Assembly: GCF_041199985.1 (NCBI RefSeq)
Contig: NZ_CP165647.1
Location: forward strand, 1,984,001-2,048,000
Source of the DNA: Leptotrichia sp. HSP-536
Lineage (GTDB): Bacteria; Fusobacteriota; Fusobacteriia; Fusobacteriales; Leptotrichiaceae
DNA length: 64,000 nucleotides
Direction of reading: 5' to 3'
The translations under genes and the position numbers were made by a program. Under the pieces are notes generated by a model, which saw nothing but the letters and a program-made list of their open reading frames with translations, was not told where the DNA came from and made no database searches. This document shows positions 45,276 through 54,439 of this stretch, piece after piece. Numbering within the stretch: position 1 is the first letter of the stretch; every line of letters begins with the position of its first letter.

Positions 45276-46511
45276 ATGAATAACTTTGAAGAAAAATTAA
45301 GTAAATATGCAGAAGTAATTGTAAAAATTGGTGCAAATGTACAGAAAGGTCAAAAAGTTTGGGTAAACTGTACTACTGATGCTTTGCCATTGGTTTACAA
45401 AGTTACTGAATTAGCTTATCAAGCGGGTGCAAGTGATGTTCACGTAAAATTGACTGACGACAAGTTATCAAGACTTCACGCTGAATATCAGTCAAAAGAA
45501 GTTTATTCACACATTCCACAGTGGGCAATCGACGAAAGGAACGACTATCTTGACAACAATGTCGTATTTATCCACATTTTAAGCAGTTCTCCAAATTTAT
45601 TTGCTGGAATTGACGCTGAAAAGCTGGGAGCATTGACAAAAAATGCTGGGGAAGCCTACAAATATTATAGAACGTGCATTATGACAGATGTAAATTCCTG
45701 GACAATCGCAAGCTATCCTTCGGAAGACTGGGCAAAACTTGTATTTCCAGATGAAACAAATACCGATATTGCACAGGAAAAACTGCTTGATGCAATATTA
45801 AAAACTGTAAGAGTTGACAAGGCTGATCCAGTTAAAGCTTGGGAAGAACATAGACAAAACTTGACTGAAAAAGCTGAATTTTTGAACAATAAAAATTTTG
45901 TAGCACTTCACTATACTTCAAAAGGTACTGACTTGACAGTAGGACTTCCTAAAAATCACATTTGGGTAGCGGCTGGAAGTAAAAATGCAAAAGGAGCAGA
46001 TTTCTTGCCAAATATGCCGACAGAAGAAGTGTTTACGGCTGGAGACAGAGATCGTGTAGATGGATATGTTTCAAATAAAAAACCACTTTCTTATCAGGGA
46101 AATATTATTGATAACTTCAAATTGACTTTTAAGGATGGAAAAGTTGTGGATTTTGAAGCGGAGCAAGGATATGAGATTTTGAAACAGCTTCTTGATACTG
46201 ATGAAGGTTCGAGAAGAATTGGAGAAGTTGCCCTTGTGCCAAATGATTCCCCTATTTCTAACTCTGGACTTCTTTATTACCAAACATTGTTTGATGAAAA
46301 CGCCTCAAACCATTTGGCATTAGGTGCAGCATATCCAACTACCCTAAAAAATGGTACAAAAATGACTGAAGATGAACTTGAGAAAGCCCACATTAATCAA
46401 TCAATTTCCCATGTTGACTTTATGATTGGTGATGCGGAAATGGATATTGACGGAATTCTTGAGGATGGAACAAGAGTTCCTGTATTTAGAAAAGGAAATT
46501 GGGCATTTTAA
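45276..46511 (+). CDS. M29-family metallo-aminopeptidase (AmpS/PepS type)
   Basis: 411 aa, full family length. Conserved 'KGTDLTVGLPKNHIWV', 'NMPTEEVFTAGDRDRVDGYV', 'GEVALVPNDSPIS' with a metal-ligand Glu, and 'HVDFMIGDAEMDIDG' near the C-terminus. Cytoplasmic broad-specificity aminopeptidase using Co/Zn. It closely follows the barrel genes but has its own RBS (AAAGGA); any functional link is unknown. Confidence 0.92.
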   Translation: MNNFEEKLSKYAEVIVKIGANVQKGQKVWVNCTTDALPLVYKVTELAYQAGASDVHVKLTDDKLSRLHAEYQSKEVYSHIPQWAIDERNDYLDNNVVFIHILSSSPNLFAGIDAEKLGALTKNAGEAYKYYRTCIMTDVNSWTIASYPSEDWAKLVFPDETNTDIAQEKLLDAILKTVRVDKADPVKAWEEHRQNLTEKAEFLNNKNFVALHYTSKGTDLTVGLPKNHIWVAAGSKNAKGADFLPNMPTEEVFTAGDRDRVDGYVSNKKPLSYQGNIIDNFKLTFKDGKVVDFEAEQGYEILKQLLDTDEGSRRIGEVALVPNDSPISNSGLLYYQTLFDENASNHLALGAAYPTTLKNGTKMTEDELEKAHINQSISHVDFMIGDAEMDIDGILEDGTRVPVFRKGNWAF

Positions 46512-46589
46512 AAAAATTGGTAAAATATTACAATTTATATAATACTAATCCCATTTATAAAACAGAAATTATATTCTAATTATTTAATA

Positions 46590-46613
46590 ACAAGGGGTTT
46601 CAGCCCCTTGCTA
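46590..46613 (+). terminator. CAAGG-type hairpin after the M29 gene
   Basis: A perfect stem CAAGGGG-TTTCAG-CCCCTTG, 80 bp after the stop, followed by CTAAAAAG, so no T-run. Same hairpin type as after galE and pflD. It also marks the left edge of the duplicated region. Confidence 0.5.
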
Positions 46614-46702
46614 AAAAGAATTTATAAAAAATTTTTTTAATACATAGATTATGTAAAACATTATTTTAAACTAGACAATGTCTTAAACAATTTAAAAATA
46701 AA

Positions 46703-47473
46703 TTACAAAATTTCCACTTCAAATTTATCAAAAATCTTTTTATAATGTTCCAAAAAATCTTTTTTATCTTTTTCACAAACAAACACATCAAAATCTGACA
46801 AATTACTAAATTTATAATTTCCTAAAATCTCTAGTTTTCTGTATTCTGTTGCTAAAAATATTTTTTTTGAAATATTCATTATTTCTTTTTTTGTATTTCC
46901 ATCATTTGCTTCAAAGTTCATCACTTTTCCAGCTTCCAAGTCTATTCCCGCACTTCCAATAAAGGCTTTGTCAACATTGTATTTTTTTATATAATTAATT
47001 GCTTCAATTCCCACATTTCCGCCAATTTCCTTGTTATATTCGCCACCTATCATAATGATGCTGATTTTTGAATTTTTATTAAAATGAGTGGTTATACTTG
47101 GCATATTTGTAATAAGTGTTATTTCTTTTTGAGAATTTGCCAGATATTCTGCGGCGATGTAGTTTATGCTTGTTATATCAAAAAAAATTGTTTCTCCGTT
47201 TTCAATATTTTCTATAATTTTTCTTGCGATAATTTCTTTTGTTTTTGTTCTATTTATAATTCTTTCCTCAAGGGTGCTGGAATGTGCCAGTTCTTTTAGT
47301 AAAATTGCACCTCCGTGAGTTCTTTTGAGCTTTCCTTCCTGCTCCAGCCTTTTCAGATTTTTTCTTATAATAACTTCCGAAACATTAAATTTTTCAGCTA
47401 AATCAGTAACTTTTACCTTTTTTTCATTTTTTAGAATTTCCAGTATCTTTTCCAGTCTTTCATCCAAAAACAT
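46703..47473 (-). CDS. DeoR-family regulator, copy A (intact)
   Basis: 256 aa. N-terminal DeoR HTH 'VKVTDLAEKFNVSEVIIRKN' near 20-40 and 'LKRTHGGAIL' after the wing; C-terminal sugar-phosphate sensor domain (DeoRC) with 'NMPSITTHF' and 'IGSAGID' at about 75-250. Has its own promoter. It lies downstream of the broken transaldolase copy A. A frameshifted twin is at 52426-53191, so this is the only full-length copy here. It probably senses a phosphosugar and controls the transaldolase/glycyl-radical regulon (inference). Confidence 0.9.
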   Translation of the reverse strand: MFLDERLEKILEILKNEKKVKVTDLAEKFNVSEVIIRKNLKRLEQEGKLKRTHGGAILLKELAHSSTLEERIINRTKTKEIIARKIIENIENGETIFFDITSINYIAAEYLANSQKEITLITNMPSITTHFNKNSKISIIMIGGEYNKEIGGNVGIEAINYIKKYNVDKAFIGSAGIDLEAGKVMNFEANDGNTKKEIMNISKKIFLATEYRKLEILGNYKFSNLSDFDVFVCEKDKKDFLEHYKKIFDKFEVEIL

Positions 47474-47507
47474 ATTAAATCTCCAATGCTTTTTTATAGT
47501 TACCTAG

Positions 47508-47536
47508 ATTATATCAAAATTCATTTAATATTTCAA
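47508..47536 (-). promoter_or_regulatory. Promoter of DeoR copy A
   Basis: On the minus strand TTGAAA (47536-47531), 17 bp, TATAAT (47513-47508). The same promoter precedes copy B. Confidence 0.6.
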
Positions 47537-47557
47537 AATTTTATAAAAAATAAAAAA

Positions 47558-48280
47558 TTATAATAAATCAAGCAATGTCTTTTCCCCATAAACTTTTTCC
47601 CAGTCTGAATTAAATGTATCCATGCTCCAGTCTGTATAAGGATGATAAATTAATTTTTCAAAAACGTCTGGAACGACTGTTACAGATTTTGATCCAGCCA
47701 GAATTGTTTCGTGAACTTGTCTTACATTCTTAAACGAAGCTCCTAATATTTTTGGCTCAAAGATTCTTTTGTACCGTGCCAATTTTTCTTCATCAGTCTT
47801 TTTAGTCATTTCAAGAATTTTATAGGCATCTTTTACAATTTCAATTCCATTTTCACCAATGTTGTCAGAACGATTAATGTATGGAGCCATATATTCTGCT
47901 CCTGCTTCTGCTGCCATAATTATCTATTGTGGTGACAAAATCCCTGTTGCAGTTATTTTATGACCATCTTTTGATAAAATCTTCATAGCTTTTATTCCTT
48001 CAGATGTTACAGGAATTTTTGTATAAAAATTTTCTCCAAAAGTATCACGCAAAAGCTGCACTTCTTTTACTATTATTTCAGCTGTACTTCCCACAGCCTG
48101 TGCATGCACAATTTTATCTCTTCCAATAATATCAAAAATATCGTTTATAATCTCTTTAAAATCTCTTTTTTCCTTTGCAATAATAGTAGGATTTGTAGTT
48201 ACACCTGCTATTGGAAAAATATCACTAATTTTTTTTATACTCTCCAAATTTGCTGTATCAATAAAATATTACACTCTCAT
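47558..48280 (-). pseudogene. Transaldolase/fructose-6-phosphate aldolase-like, copy A (two stop codons)
   Basis: Collinear with the intact gene at 53276-53992. Two in-frame stops: TAA at codon 4 (MRV* where copy B has MKMQ, CAA to TAA) and TAG in 'GILSPQ*IIMAAEAG' near 47930 (CAA/CAG to TAG). The rest remains open and conserved, so decay is young. Its operator and -10 box survive upstream, but the -35 region was replaced by trxB sequence at the duplication junction. Confidence 0.9.
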
Positions 48281-48316
48281 CATTCTCTCTCTTTTTTTAT
48301 TGAAATAATAATTTAA

Positions 48317-48344
48317 TATTTAATTAGTTTCGTTTTATTTCGAT
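48317..48344 (-). promoter_or_regulatory. Orphaned DeoR-type operator, copy A
   Basis: On the minus strand ATCGAAATA followed by AAACGAAACTAATTAAA, the same element as before transaldolase copy B and pflA. TAAAAT (48353-48348) is retained as a -10, but no -35 is present because trxB sequence starts about 12 bp further upstream. Confidence 0.6.
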
Positions 48345-48646
48345 ATTATTTTAATACATAATTTAAGAATTTTTTTGTTATCAATTACTACATCTTCAAT
48401 ATCTTTTACAACCGCTTGCAAAAATTCCGTTCCAAAATTTTTAGATTGAGACTTTATATCTTCCATTAGTTGTGGTCCAGAAATTCCTTGTGGAAATCCT
48501 GGAAAATTCTCAACTTCGGTTGTTGTTGTAAGTTGCCCGCCTGGTTCCATTCCGTTTATAATTATATTTTTTAGTCCTGCACGGCTTAGATAAATTGCGG
48601 CTGTAAGTCCTGCTGGCCCTGAGCCTATAATTACTGAATCATACAT
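48335..48646 (-). pseudogene. Thioredoxin reductase 5' fragment, copy A
   Basis: About the first 100 codons of trxB (FAD-binding GSGPAGLTAA, 'EPGGQLTTTTEVENFPGF') are nearly identical to 62044-62979. Homology stops near 48360-48366, after '..DNKKILKL', where sequence upstream of the transaldolase begins. It lacks the NADPH domain and the redox Cys pair, so cannot be active. It marks the junction between the two duplicated blocks. Confidence 0.92.
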
Positions 48647-48688
48647 ATTTTTCACCATTCCTTTTTTAAAATTAATATTTATTATTAA

Positions 48689-48724
48689 AGCCTAGCAAAA
48701 TTGAAAAAACAACCGCTAGACTTT
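48689..48724 (-). terminator. Hairpin between trxA and trxB fragment, copy A
   Basis: On the minus strand AGTCTAGC ... GCTAGGCTTT, followed by AATAATAAA. The same hairpin is kept between intact trxA and trxB in copy B, so there it must allow read-through or separate the messages. Confidence 0.55.
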
Positions 48725-48759
48725 TTTATAAATAAATATATCTTTAAACAACACTTTTT

Positions 48760-49071
48760 TTATAATACTTGGTTTACTTCTTCGTAAAGTGATTCTTTTG
48801 AGTGCAATCCAACCAATATTTTAACTTGTTTCCCATCCTTGAACAAAATTAATGTAGGAATGCTTTGGATTCCAAAACTTTGTGCTAATTCCAATTGTTC
48901 ATCCACGTTTACTTTTCCAACTGTAGCTTTTCCTTCCATTTCGCTTGAAAATTCTTCGATAATAGGAAGTTGCATTTTACAAGGTCCGCACCATTCTGCC
49001 CAGAAGTCTACTAGAGCCACTCCATTTGAAATGCTTTGTTCAAAATTATCTTTGTTTAAATTTAATGCCAT
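48760..49071 (-). CDS. trxA: Thioredoxin, copy A
   Basis: 103 aa with active site WCGPC ('DFWAEWCGPCKMQLPIIEEF') and cis-Pro 'QSIPTLILF'. Differs from copy B (61614-61925) at only a few residues (for example KQVKILV versus KPVKKLV), and both are intact. RBS AGAGG. Transcribed from a promoter overlapped by a palindromic operator, divergent from the ArsR-rhodanese gene. Confidence 0.95.
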   Translation of the reverse strand: MALNLNKDNFEQSISNGVALVDFWAEWCGPCKMQLPIIEEFSSEMEGKATVGKVNVDEQLELAQSFGIQSIPTLILFKDGKQVKILVGLHSKESLYEEVNQVL

Positions 49072-49167
49072 TTTACTACCTCTTTCTATAAATTATTTTT
49101 ATTAATTTGTAAATTTTATAGTTTATTTTTTAAAAAATTTGTGATATACTATTTTTAGAAAATCAAC

Positions 49168-49215
49168 TATTCAATTAAGTAATTGAATAATATCATATTT
49201 AAAATAAATTGTCAA
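49168..49215 (-). promoter_or_regulatory. trxA promoter with ArsR-type palindromic operator, copy A
   Basis: On the minus strand TTGACA (49215-49210), 17 bp, TATTAT (49192-49187). A near-perfect palindrome, TATTCAATTA and TAATTGAATA around a 2-bp centre (49168-49189), overlaps the -10 and start site. Placement fits repression by the divergently encoded ArsR-type protein. The same element occurs in copy B at 61497-61518. Confidence 0.75.
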
Positions 49216-49261
49216 CACTTTTTCATAAAATTAAAAAGATTGTTTAAAAGAAGGAGGGAAA

Positions 49262-49924
49262 ATGGATAAAATATGTGAAAATTATAAAAATAGCCTGTAT
49301 TCAGGATTGTCGAAAATAGGAAAATGCCTGTCCAGTGAAAAAAGAATCGAAATACTGGATTTACTAGTTCAAGGAGCAAAAACTGTGGAAAGCATTTCAA
49401 ATGAAACAGGGATGAGCATTGCCAATACGTCAAGGCATTTACAGGTTTTAAAGGATGGTAATTTAGTTATTAGTGAAAAAAAGGGGAATTATGTTGTTTA
49501 TGAAATCGCAAATACACAAATAATTGACTTGGTGTATCTTTTAATTGGAGTAGGAGAGCAGCAACTGGGAGATATTCAGCGAATACACAATGAATTTAAT
49601 GATAGCTGTATGAAAATCCGTCCAATTATGCTGGAGCAGGCTTACGAAATGGCAAAAAATAAAGAAATACTGATAATTGATTTACGTCCGACAGATGAGT
49701 TTGATTCAAGCCATATAGAAAATGCAATAAATATTCCAATGAAAAATCTCGAAGAAAATTTAAAAAAATTGCCAAAAGATAAGGAAATAATCGTTTACTG
49801 CAGAGGACGGAACTGTGCCTATGCGAATCTTGCTTCCAAACTCTTGAATGATAATGGATTTCATGCTTATAGCCTGAATCAGAGTTATTATGACTGGCAG
49901 AAGTATAGGAATTATCAACTTTAA
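49262..49924 (+). CDS. ArsR-family regulator fused to a rhodanese domain, copy A (intact)
   Basis: 220 aa. ArsR winged HTH at about 20-95 ('VESISNETGMSIANTSRHLQ' as recognition region); rhodanese domain at about 125-215 with the active loop CRGRNCAYAN. A Cys in the N-terminal helix ('KIGKCLSSEKR') and one in the linker ('NDSCMKI') could act in sensing. Such fusions are proposed to sense sulfane sulfur or thiol state. It is divergent from trxA with a palindrome between them, so it probably represses trxA(-trxB). Copy B is broken. Confidence 0.88.
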   Translation: MDKICENYKNSLYSGLSKIGKCLSSEKRIEILDLLVQGAKTVESISNETGMSIANTSRHLQVLKDGNLVISEKKGNYVVYEIANTQIIDLVYLLIGVGEQQLGDIQRIHNEFNDSCMKIRPIMLEQAYEMAKNKEILIIDLRPTDEFDSSHIENAINIPMKNLEENLKKLPKDKEIIVYCRGRNCAYANLASKLLNDNGFHAYSLNQSYYDWQKYRNYQL

Positions 49925-50042
49925 AAAATTTATATAATAAAATTTTAGTGTTAAATATTTTGTAAAATTGTATTATGAAATGAATAACACTATTTTTGTT
50001 ATAATTTTAAATAATATATTTTAATTTTTAAGAATTACATTA

Positions 50043-50984
50043 GGGCGTGTCTGAAAACTCAAAATCAATGATATTTTTAATGATTACTTAAATTTATTTT
50101 ATTAAAATCATTATGCATCCTATATAAATAAAATTTATAAATGTGCTTGCCAGCTTATCATAGCGTGTCCCTATTCTGCGGAACTGTTTAAGCTTATTAA
50201 AAAAACATTCCACAAGATGTCTTTCCTTGTAGATATGGTAATCGCATTCCCATTTGTCTGCTGCATTGGACTTTGGAGGTATTACACATTCTCCCCCGTG
50301 TTTTCTTATGTACTCCCGAACTTCCTTTGTTCCGTATGCCTTGTCTGCCAGTATGTTGCTGCCTTTTATGCTTAGCTGCGACAATATTTTAATTGCTTGC
50401 GTACTATCATGAATCTGTCCTGCAGTAAGTTTTATGTACAGCGGATTTCCAAGTCCATCAACAGCTGCGTGGATTTTAGTTGTCCTTCCCCTGAGCTTCT
50501 CCCGATGTGCTGGTTCACTTCTGAATCTTTTGCCCTTTTTTAGCTCCTGCACTGCTCTGGTGGGCTTTAACTACTGTGGAGTCAATGCTCAAGTTCTCAT
50601 AATCGGCATCTTCCCTTAAATGCTCAAATATTTTAAGCAGAGTCCCCTCGTCACGCCATTTGCAGAAACGGGAATAGACTGTCTTCCATGAACCGAAACA
50701 TTCAGGAAGGTCTCTCCAAGGCGCCGCTGCAGGCAATCCATAGCACGGCATTAAACATCAGGCGTAAATCCTTGCCTGGACGTCCTGTCCTAGCTTTGGG
50801 AAACATATGCTTTATTTTATTCCATTGTTCATCTGATATTTCATATCTTCTTTGCATGATAGAAGCCTCCTGTGCTTTTCTTTTATTGTATCAGACTGAG
50901 AGCAATGTTTCAACTCATTGATTATGGGTGTATTATTTGATAATCATTAAAAATATCATTGATTCTGAGTTTTCAGACACGCCC
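50043..50984 (-). mobile_element. IS5-family (IS427-like) insertion sequence
   Basis: 942 bp. Terminal inverted repeats of about 46 bp with one mismatch, beginning GGGCGTGTCTGAAAACTCA; flanked by TA on both sides (2-bp target duplication). It carries a two-frame IS5-type transposase. Two 151-bp elements with the same tips lie at 58783 and 63025. It is inserted just past the ArsR-rhodanese gene of copy A. Confidence 0.9.
50094..50857 (-). pseudogene. IS5-family transposase in three frames
   Basis: True start ATG 50857 ('MQRRYEISDEQWNKIKHMF', an IS5 N-terminus). The frame breaks near 50720 ('IACSGA' then 'APWRDLPECFGSWKTVY' one base later). It runs to 'IDSTVVKAHQSSAGAKKG' and shifts again at an A6-G tract near 50545 into 'RGRTTKIHAAVDGLGNPLY', reaching the DDE Glu region '..YHIYKERHLVECFFNKLK'. 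IS427 members normally use one programmed frameshift at an A-run, but the first break is extra, so the element is probably inactive. Confidence 0.85.
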
Positions 50985-51277
50985 TAATAGAAACTAGAAA
51001 AAATTAAAAATTATATCACTACTTAATATTCGAGTTAGTATAGAATTTTTATCAAAAGATTAAGAATTTTTGTCATTAAACAAATGAAATTTTATAAGAA
51101 AAAATTACGAGTATCAAATCATTTATAATTTTTTTATAATTTTAAACTAAGCAAAAAAAAATAAATATAAGGTAAAACTTAATTGAGGAAAAATTTTAGT
51201 TTATTGTATGGGTAGCGTTTTGAAAAATTTCAGGCATAACCTAGTTAAAAAAATAAAATATAAAGGAGAGATTTATT

Positions 51278-51592
51278 ATGGCAGCGTCAGCAACTTTAGA
51301 AAAAAATGGTGAAAGAAAACAGATCCCATTGGGGTTTTGTTGGACAGCACTTTTATTTCAATTTTGTATTCCAATTTTTAGAAAAGATCCTAACAAGCTT
51401 AAGTATGTGATATTTTCAATTATAGCCGATTCTATATCTGGATTTACTTTCGGACTAAGTGGAATAGCATATTCAATAGTACTTGGCTTGAAATATAATC
51501 AGATGTATGCCAAAACTTTGCTTGATAATGGCTGGAAACCTGCAACTGAAACTGACAGACAAGCATTAATTTCTAATGGAGTAAATTTGTAA
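51278..51592 (+). CDS. Small membrane protein (DUF2628-like)
   Basis: 104 aa. After a polar N-terminus, 'IPLGFCWTALLFQFCIPIF' and a second hydrophobic segment (about 45-72) form two membrane helices. The C-terminus has the 'YNQMYAKTLLDNGWKP' pattern seen in DUF2628-type proteins. RBS AAAGGAGAG. Function unknown. 35 bp before a lipoprotein gene and probably cotranscribed. The 290 bp to its left, back to the IS, hold nothing I can name. Confidence 0.6.
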   Translation: MAASATLEKNGERKQIPLGFCWTALLFQFCIPIFRKDPNKLKYVIFSIIADSISGFTFGLSGIAYSIVLGLKYNQMYAKTLLDNGWKPATETDRQALISNGVNL

Positions 51593-51626
51593 GTAATCAA
51601 ACTTAAAAAAGAAAGAAGTGACCGAT

Positions 51627-52160
51627 ATGAAAAAAATATTATTAGTAATTTTAGGATTGATCTTAATGTTAACAACAGTGAGCTGTGGAGATAACGGAAA
51701 AGATGTTGCTAAACAAGATTTTGAAAATTCAATGGAAGCTTTAAAAAAAGGTGACTTTTCAGGATTAAAGATGAATAAGGAAACTGTTGAATCATTACAA
51801 ATGTTTACTGAAGGATATAAAAAAATGACTTATACAATTAATAAGGTAACGGAAGCAGATAACAAAGTACTTGTGAATGTAACTATGAAATATCCAAATT
51901 TAGCAGAAGTACCAGCAATACATAAAGAAGTAATGACTCAACTTGCACCAAGTTTACAAGGAAAATCAGATGAAGAAATAACAAATAAAAGTAAAGAAGC
52001 ATTAAAAGCCACAATCGATGAAGCATTAAAAGATTCTGACTTGAAATATGCAGAAGAAACATTTGATGTAATATATGTAAAAGATGGAAAAGAATGGAAA
52101 GTAGCTGATCAAGGTAACGAAGCATATTCTAAAGCAGTAACTTTCAATTTTCAGCAATAA
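51627..52160 (+). CDS. Putative lipoprotein
   Basis: 177 aa from ATG 51627 (AAAGAAG 8 nt upstream; a GTG at 51618 overlaps the RBS). Lipoprotein signal MKKILLVILGLILMLTTVSC, with Cys after LTTVS. The mature part is acidic and helical with 'FENSMEALKKGDFSGL', resembling DUF5105/DUF4878-type lipoproteins. Followed by two terminators. Role unknown. Confidence 0.7.
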   Translation: MKKILLVILGLILMLTTVSCGDNGKDVAKQDFENSMEALKKGDFSGLKMNKETVESLQMFTEGYKKMTYTINKVTEADNKVLVNVTMKYPNLAEVPAIHKEVMTQLAPSLQGKSDEEITNKSKEALKATIDEALKDSDLKYAEETFDVIYVKDGKEWKVADQGNEAYSKAVTFNFQQ

Positions 52161-52323
52161 CAAGAAAATAATCTGAAGAATTTCTTAGGTTGTATCTAAG
52201 AATAGTAAAAATTCTAGTTATGCAATAAACTATTTTAATAAATATTATCAAGAAGTCGTAAGATTTCTATAAGTGGGAGATAAATTACTTTTTTTGTAAA
52301 GATAATTTGAAATAAAGAGAAAT

Positions 52324-52361
52324 TAAAAATTCCTGATAAATAGAATTATTGGGAATTTTTT
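52324..52361 (+). terminator. Terminator 1 after the lipoprotein gene
   Basis: AAAAATTCC ... GGGAATTTTTTT: an 8-bp A/T-rich stem and a seven-T tail. Confidence 0.6.
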
Positions 52362-52371
52362 TGTAAAAAGT

Positions 52372-52403
52372 AAAAAGCCAAACTTTTAAATCTGGCTTTT
52401 TTT
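52372..52403 (+). terminator. Terminator 2, possibly bidirectional
   Basis: AAAAAGCCA-AACTTTTAAATC-TGGCTTTTTTT; runs of T follow the stem on both strands, so it could also stop the minus-strand DeoR copy B that ends at 52426. Confidence 0.75.
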
Positions 52404-52425
52404 AAATATCATAAATTACTTTATT

Positions 52426-53191
52426 TTATAAAATTTCCACTTCAAGTTCCGAAAAATCTTTTTATAGCTTTCCAAAAATCTTTTTTATCTTTTTCGCAAA
52501 TAAACGCATCAAAATCTGACAAATTACTAAATTTATAATTTCCTAAAATCTCTAGTTTTCTGTATTCTGTTGCTAAAAATATTTTTTGAAATATTCATTA
52601 TTTCTTTTTTGTATTTCCGTCATTTGCTTCAAAGTTCATCACTTTTCCAGCTTCCAAGTCTATTCCCGCACTTCCAATAAAGGCTTTGTCAACATTGTAT
52701 TTTTTTATATAATTAATTGCTTCAATTCCCACATTTCCGCCAATTTCCTTGTTATATTCGCCGCCAATCATAATGATGCTGATTTTTGAATTTTTATTAA
52801 AATGAGTGGTTATACTTGGCATATTTGTAATAAGTGTTATTTCTTTTTGAGAATTTGCCAGATATTCTGCTGCAATGTAGTTTATGCTCGTAATATCAAA
52901 AAATACCGTTTCCCCACTTTGAATATTTTCTATTATTTTTCTTGCGATAATTTCTTTTGGCTTTGTTCTATTTATAATTCTTTCTTCAAGAGTGCTGGAA
53001 TGTGCCAGTTCTTTTAGTAAAATTGCACCTCCGTGAGTTCTTTTGAGCTTTCCTTCCTGCTCCAGCCTTTTCAGATTTTTTCTTATAATAACTTCCGAAA
53101 CATTAAATTTTTCCGCTAAATCAGTAACTTTTACCTTTTTTTCATTTTTTAGAATTTCGAGTATCTTTTCCAGTCTTTCATCCAAAAACAT
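52426..53191 (-). pseudogene. DeoR-family regulator, copy B (frameshifted)
   Basis: Near-identical to copy A through 'VMNFEANDGNTKK', then frame is lost at an A6 tract (A7 in copy A, near 52610). A second length change lies in a neighbouring A-run (A6 versus A8, near 52585). The remaining tail (EVEIL* at 52426) is still recognisable. Readable product 197 aa lacking the end of the sensor domain. Its promoter is intact. Confidence 0.88.
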
Positions 53192-53225
53192 ATCAAATCT
53201 CCAATGCTTTTTTATAGTTACCTAG

Positions 53226-53254
53226 ATTATACCAAAATTCATTTAATATTTCAA
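53226..53254 (-). promoter_or_regulatory. Promoter of DeoR copy B
   Basis: On the minus strand TTGAAA (53254-53249), 17 bp, TATAAT (53231-53226), as in copy A. Confidence 0.6.
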
Positions 53255-53275
53255 AATTTTATAAAAAATAAAAAA

Positions 53276-53992
53276 TTATAATAAATCAAGCAATGTCTTT
53301 TCCCCATAAACTTTTTCCCAGTCAGAATTAAATGTATCCATGCTCCAATCTGTGTAAGGATGATAAATTAATTTTTCAAAGACATCTGGAGCTACTGTTA
53401 CAGATTTTGAGCCAGCCAGAATTGTTTCGTGAACTTGCCTTACATTCTTAAACGAAGCTCCTAATATTTTTGGCTCAAAAATTCTTTTATAACGTGCCAA
53501 TTTTTCTTCGTCAGTTTTTTTATTCATTTCAAGGATTTTATAAGCATCTTTTACAATTTCAATTCCATTTTCGCCGATATTGTCAGAACGGTTAATATAC
53601 GGAGCCATATATTCTGCCCCTGCTTCTGCTGCCATAATTATCTGTTGTGGCGACAAAATCCCAGTTGCAGTTATTTTATGCCCATCCTTTGCTAAGATTT
53701 TCATAGCTTTTATCCCTTCAGGCGTTACAGGAATTTTTGTGTAAAAATTTTCTCCAAAAGTGTCACGCAAAAGCTGTACTTCTTTTACCATTATTTCAGC
53801 TGTACTTCCCACAGCCTGTGCATGCACAATTTTATCTTTTCCAATAATATCAAAAATATCGTTTATAATCTCTTTAAAATCTCTTTTTTCCTTCGCAATA
53901 ATAGTAGGATTTGTAGTAACCCCCGCTATTGGAAAAATATCGTTAATTTTTTTTATACTCTCCAAATTAGCCGTATCAATAAAATATTGCAT
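53276..53992 (-). CDS. Transaldolase/fructose-6-phosphate aldolase-like protein, copy B (intact)
   Basis: 238 aa from ATG 53992, chosen for the RBS AGAGAGG 9 nt upstream and the family start MQYFIDTANLESIKK; two more ATGs lie 6 and 9 bp upstream. The Schiff-base Lys lies in 'FYTKIPVTPEGIKAM', followed by 'ITATGILSPQQ' and 'APYINRSDNIG'. TalC/FSA class, cytoplasmic. In E. coli the FSA genes sit next to pflE-pflF/pflCD-type glycyl-radical genes, exactly as here, where it is divergent from pflA/pflD-like genes. The substrate is not settled for this family. Confidence 0.9.
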   Translation of the reverse strand: MQYFIDTANLESIKKINDIFPIAGVTTNPTIIAKEKRDFKEIINDIFDIIGKDKIVHAQAVGSTAEIMVKEVQLLRDTFGENFYTKIPVTPEGIKAMKILAKDGHKITATGILSPQQIIMAAEAGAEYMAPYINRSDNIGENGIEIVKDAYKILEMNKKTDEEKLARYKRIFEPKILGASFKNVRQVHETILAGSKSVTVAPDVFEKLIYHPYTDWSMDTFNSDWEKVYGEKTLLDLL

Positions 53993-54037
53993 TTTCATCA
54001 TCCTCTCTTTCGTTTTTTGTTGAAACAATAATTCTAT

Positions 54038-54097
54038 ATTTTAATTAGTTTCGTTTTATTTCGATATTATTTTAATATATAATTTAAAAAATGTCAA
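54038..54097 (-). promoter_or_regulatory. Transaldolase promoter with DeoR-type operator
   Basis: On the minus strand TTGACA (54097-54092), 17 bp, TAAAAT (54074-54069), then ATCGAAATA ... ACGAAACTAATTAAAA (54065-54038) covering the start site. GAAA repeats recur about every turn of DNA. The layout is the same as at pflA, in the opposite direction. The 340 bp between the two promoters shows no gene. Confidence 0.7.
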
Positions 54098-54439
54098 TGC
54101 TTTTTTTCAATTTTCATAAAAACTGAATCAAATAACTATTTTTTTGATGCTATAATTTTTCTTCAAAACTCAACAATAACTTAAAAAAATTTAATTGAAA
54201 ATACGTTAGTTTTTCTATTTAAAAATTTATATGTTATTTAAGTTTTTTCTTTTGTTTATAAACAATTAATACTAATAATAAAATCGTGAAGAATACAATT
54301 TTTATCTTATTTCAATTTATATTTTCTTATTATATTTGAATGAAAAATAATATCCAAAATAATGAACTTGCTTTCTGCTTCTGAATTAATCTCGTTACAA
54401 ATATTTCTATAAATTTTTTTACAAACTTAAATAAAACTA

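Noticed and set aside
47558..48280. Stop-codon readthrough or recoding (TAA/TAG as Gln) in transaldolase copy A
   Set aside because: TAA and TAG end many intact genes here, and CAA/CAG are used for Gln throughout; the intact copy B has Gln at these positions.
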